The position numbers and the translations under genes were made by a program. From the NCBI RefSeq assembly GCF_016894385.1, contig NZ_CP069812.1, forward strand, positions 558,001 to 622,000: a stretch of DNA of 64,000 bases. Direction: 5' to 3'. The notes below the pieces were generated by a model. It ran no database searches and was not told where the DNA came from. It saw nothing but the letters and a program-made list of their open reading frames with translations. Below are positions 63,951-64,000 of this stretch, piece after piece. Source of the DNA: Cupriavidus oxalaticus (GTDB taxonomy: Bacteria; Pseudomonadota; Gammaproteobacteria; Burkholderiales; Burkholderiaceae). Within the stretch, counting starts at the first letter, position 1. Each line of letters opens with the position of its first letter.

Positions 63951-64000
63951 CTAGGGTGCCAGTGCGGGAACCCGGTGCATGCGCTGCGGAATGGGACGAG
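63951..64000 (-). CDS. Possible 3' end of a gene running out of the window
   Basis: The minus-strand frame entering from the right edge reads RPIPQRMHRVPALAP and then stops at 63951-63953. It would be the tail of an upstream gene, 67 bp before the chimeric ORF. Fifteen residues are too few to identify it, and other frames are also open at this edge. Confidence 0.25.
   Translation of the reverse strand, partial: RPIPQRMHRVPALAP

Overview
The window is about 64 kb of GC-rich DNA from a betaproteobacterium. Protein sequences and gene order (pyk-fba-purC-purE-purK-sua5; xseA next to exbB-exbD-lpxK-trm112-kdsB-adk; many Bug-type periplasmic binding proteins) point to Burkholderiales, most likely Cupriavidus or a close Ralstonia relative. 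This is from recognition, not a database search. I see no rRNA, tRNA, CRISPR array, transposase or prophage.

Layout. 1-6314: core metabolism on the plus strand (pyruvate kinase 3' part, class II aldolase, three purine genes, threonylcarbamoyl-AMP synthase). 6368-9340: AzlCD amino-acid exporter and a PBP4-type peptidase. 9385-12421: a monooxygenase / binding protein / MarR operon with a clear dyad operator in front of it. 12558-14029: a PACE biocide exporter divergent from a LysR regulator. 14026-23473: a complete tripartite RND pump (adaptor, two permeases, outer-membrane channel), divergent from an OmpR/EnvZ-type two-component pair (23809-25893). 26109-30895: two Bug binding proteins around an M81 peptidase, divergent from a LysR gene. 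31294-39617: a dipeptide-type ABC importer running into an amidohydrolase and a CobW-type GTPase. 39621-51426: housekeeping and small transport genes (plsY, Cys-tRNA deacylase, xerD, ogt, a Bug protein, a CHI-like protein, an AEC carrier, queG, tsaE, amiC, a bile-acid-type symporter with a LysR gene, an SDR). 52011-58898: adk, kdsB, trm112, lpxK, exbD, exbB, then a 1.1-kb non-coding stretch, then xseA. 59245-64000: sodB, then a small accessory cluster (DUF4142, SDR, two small unknown proteins, a UdgX-like uracil-DNA glycosylase, and a glycosyltransferase/PIG-L chimera).

Most striking: the non-coding region between exbB and xseA holds four diverged copies of one module. In every copy two DnaA-box-like TTGTGGA sequences start exactly 11 bp apart. 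In three copies a TTCCACA lies exactly 16 bp upstream. Two copies contain the full consensus box TGTGGATAA. This could be a DnaA-binding/titration locus or a family of structured RNAs. Other points of interest are the in-frame glycosyltransferase/PIG-L fusion with a lost catalytic Asp, the UdgX-type KRRLH loop, several dyad operators that pair regulators with targets, a low-complexity insert in one RND permease, a CAG-encoded polyGln tail on the RND adaptor, and two families of intergenic palindromic repeats.
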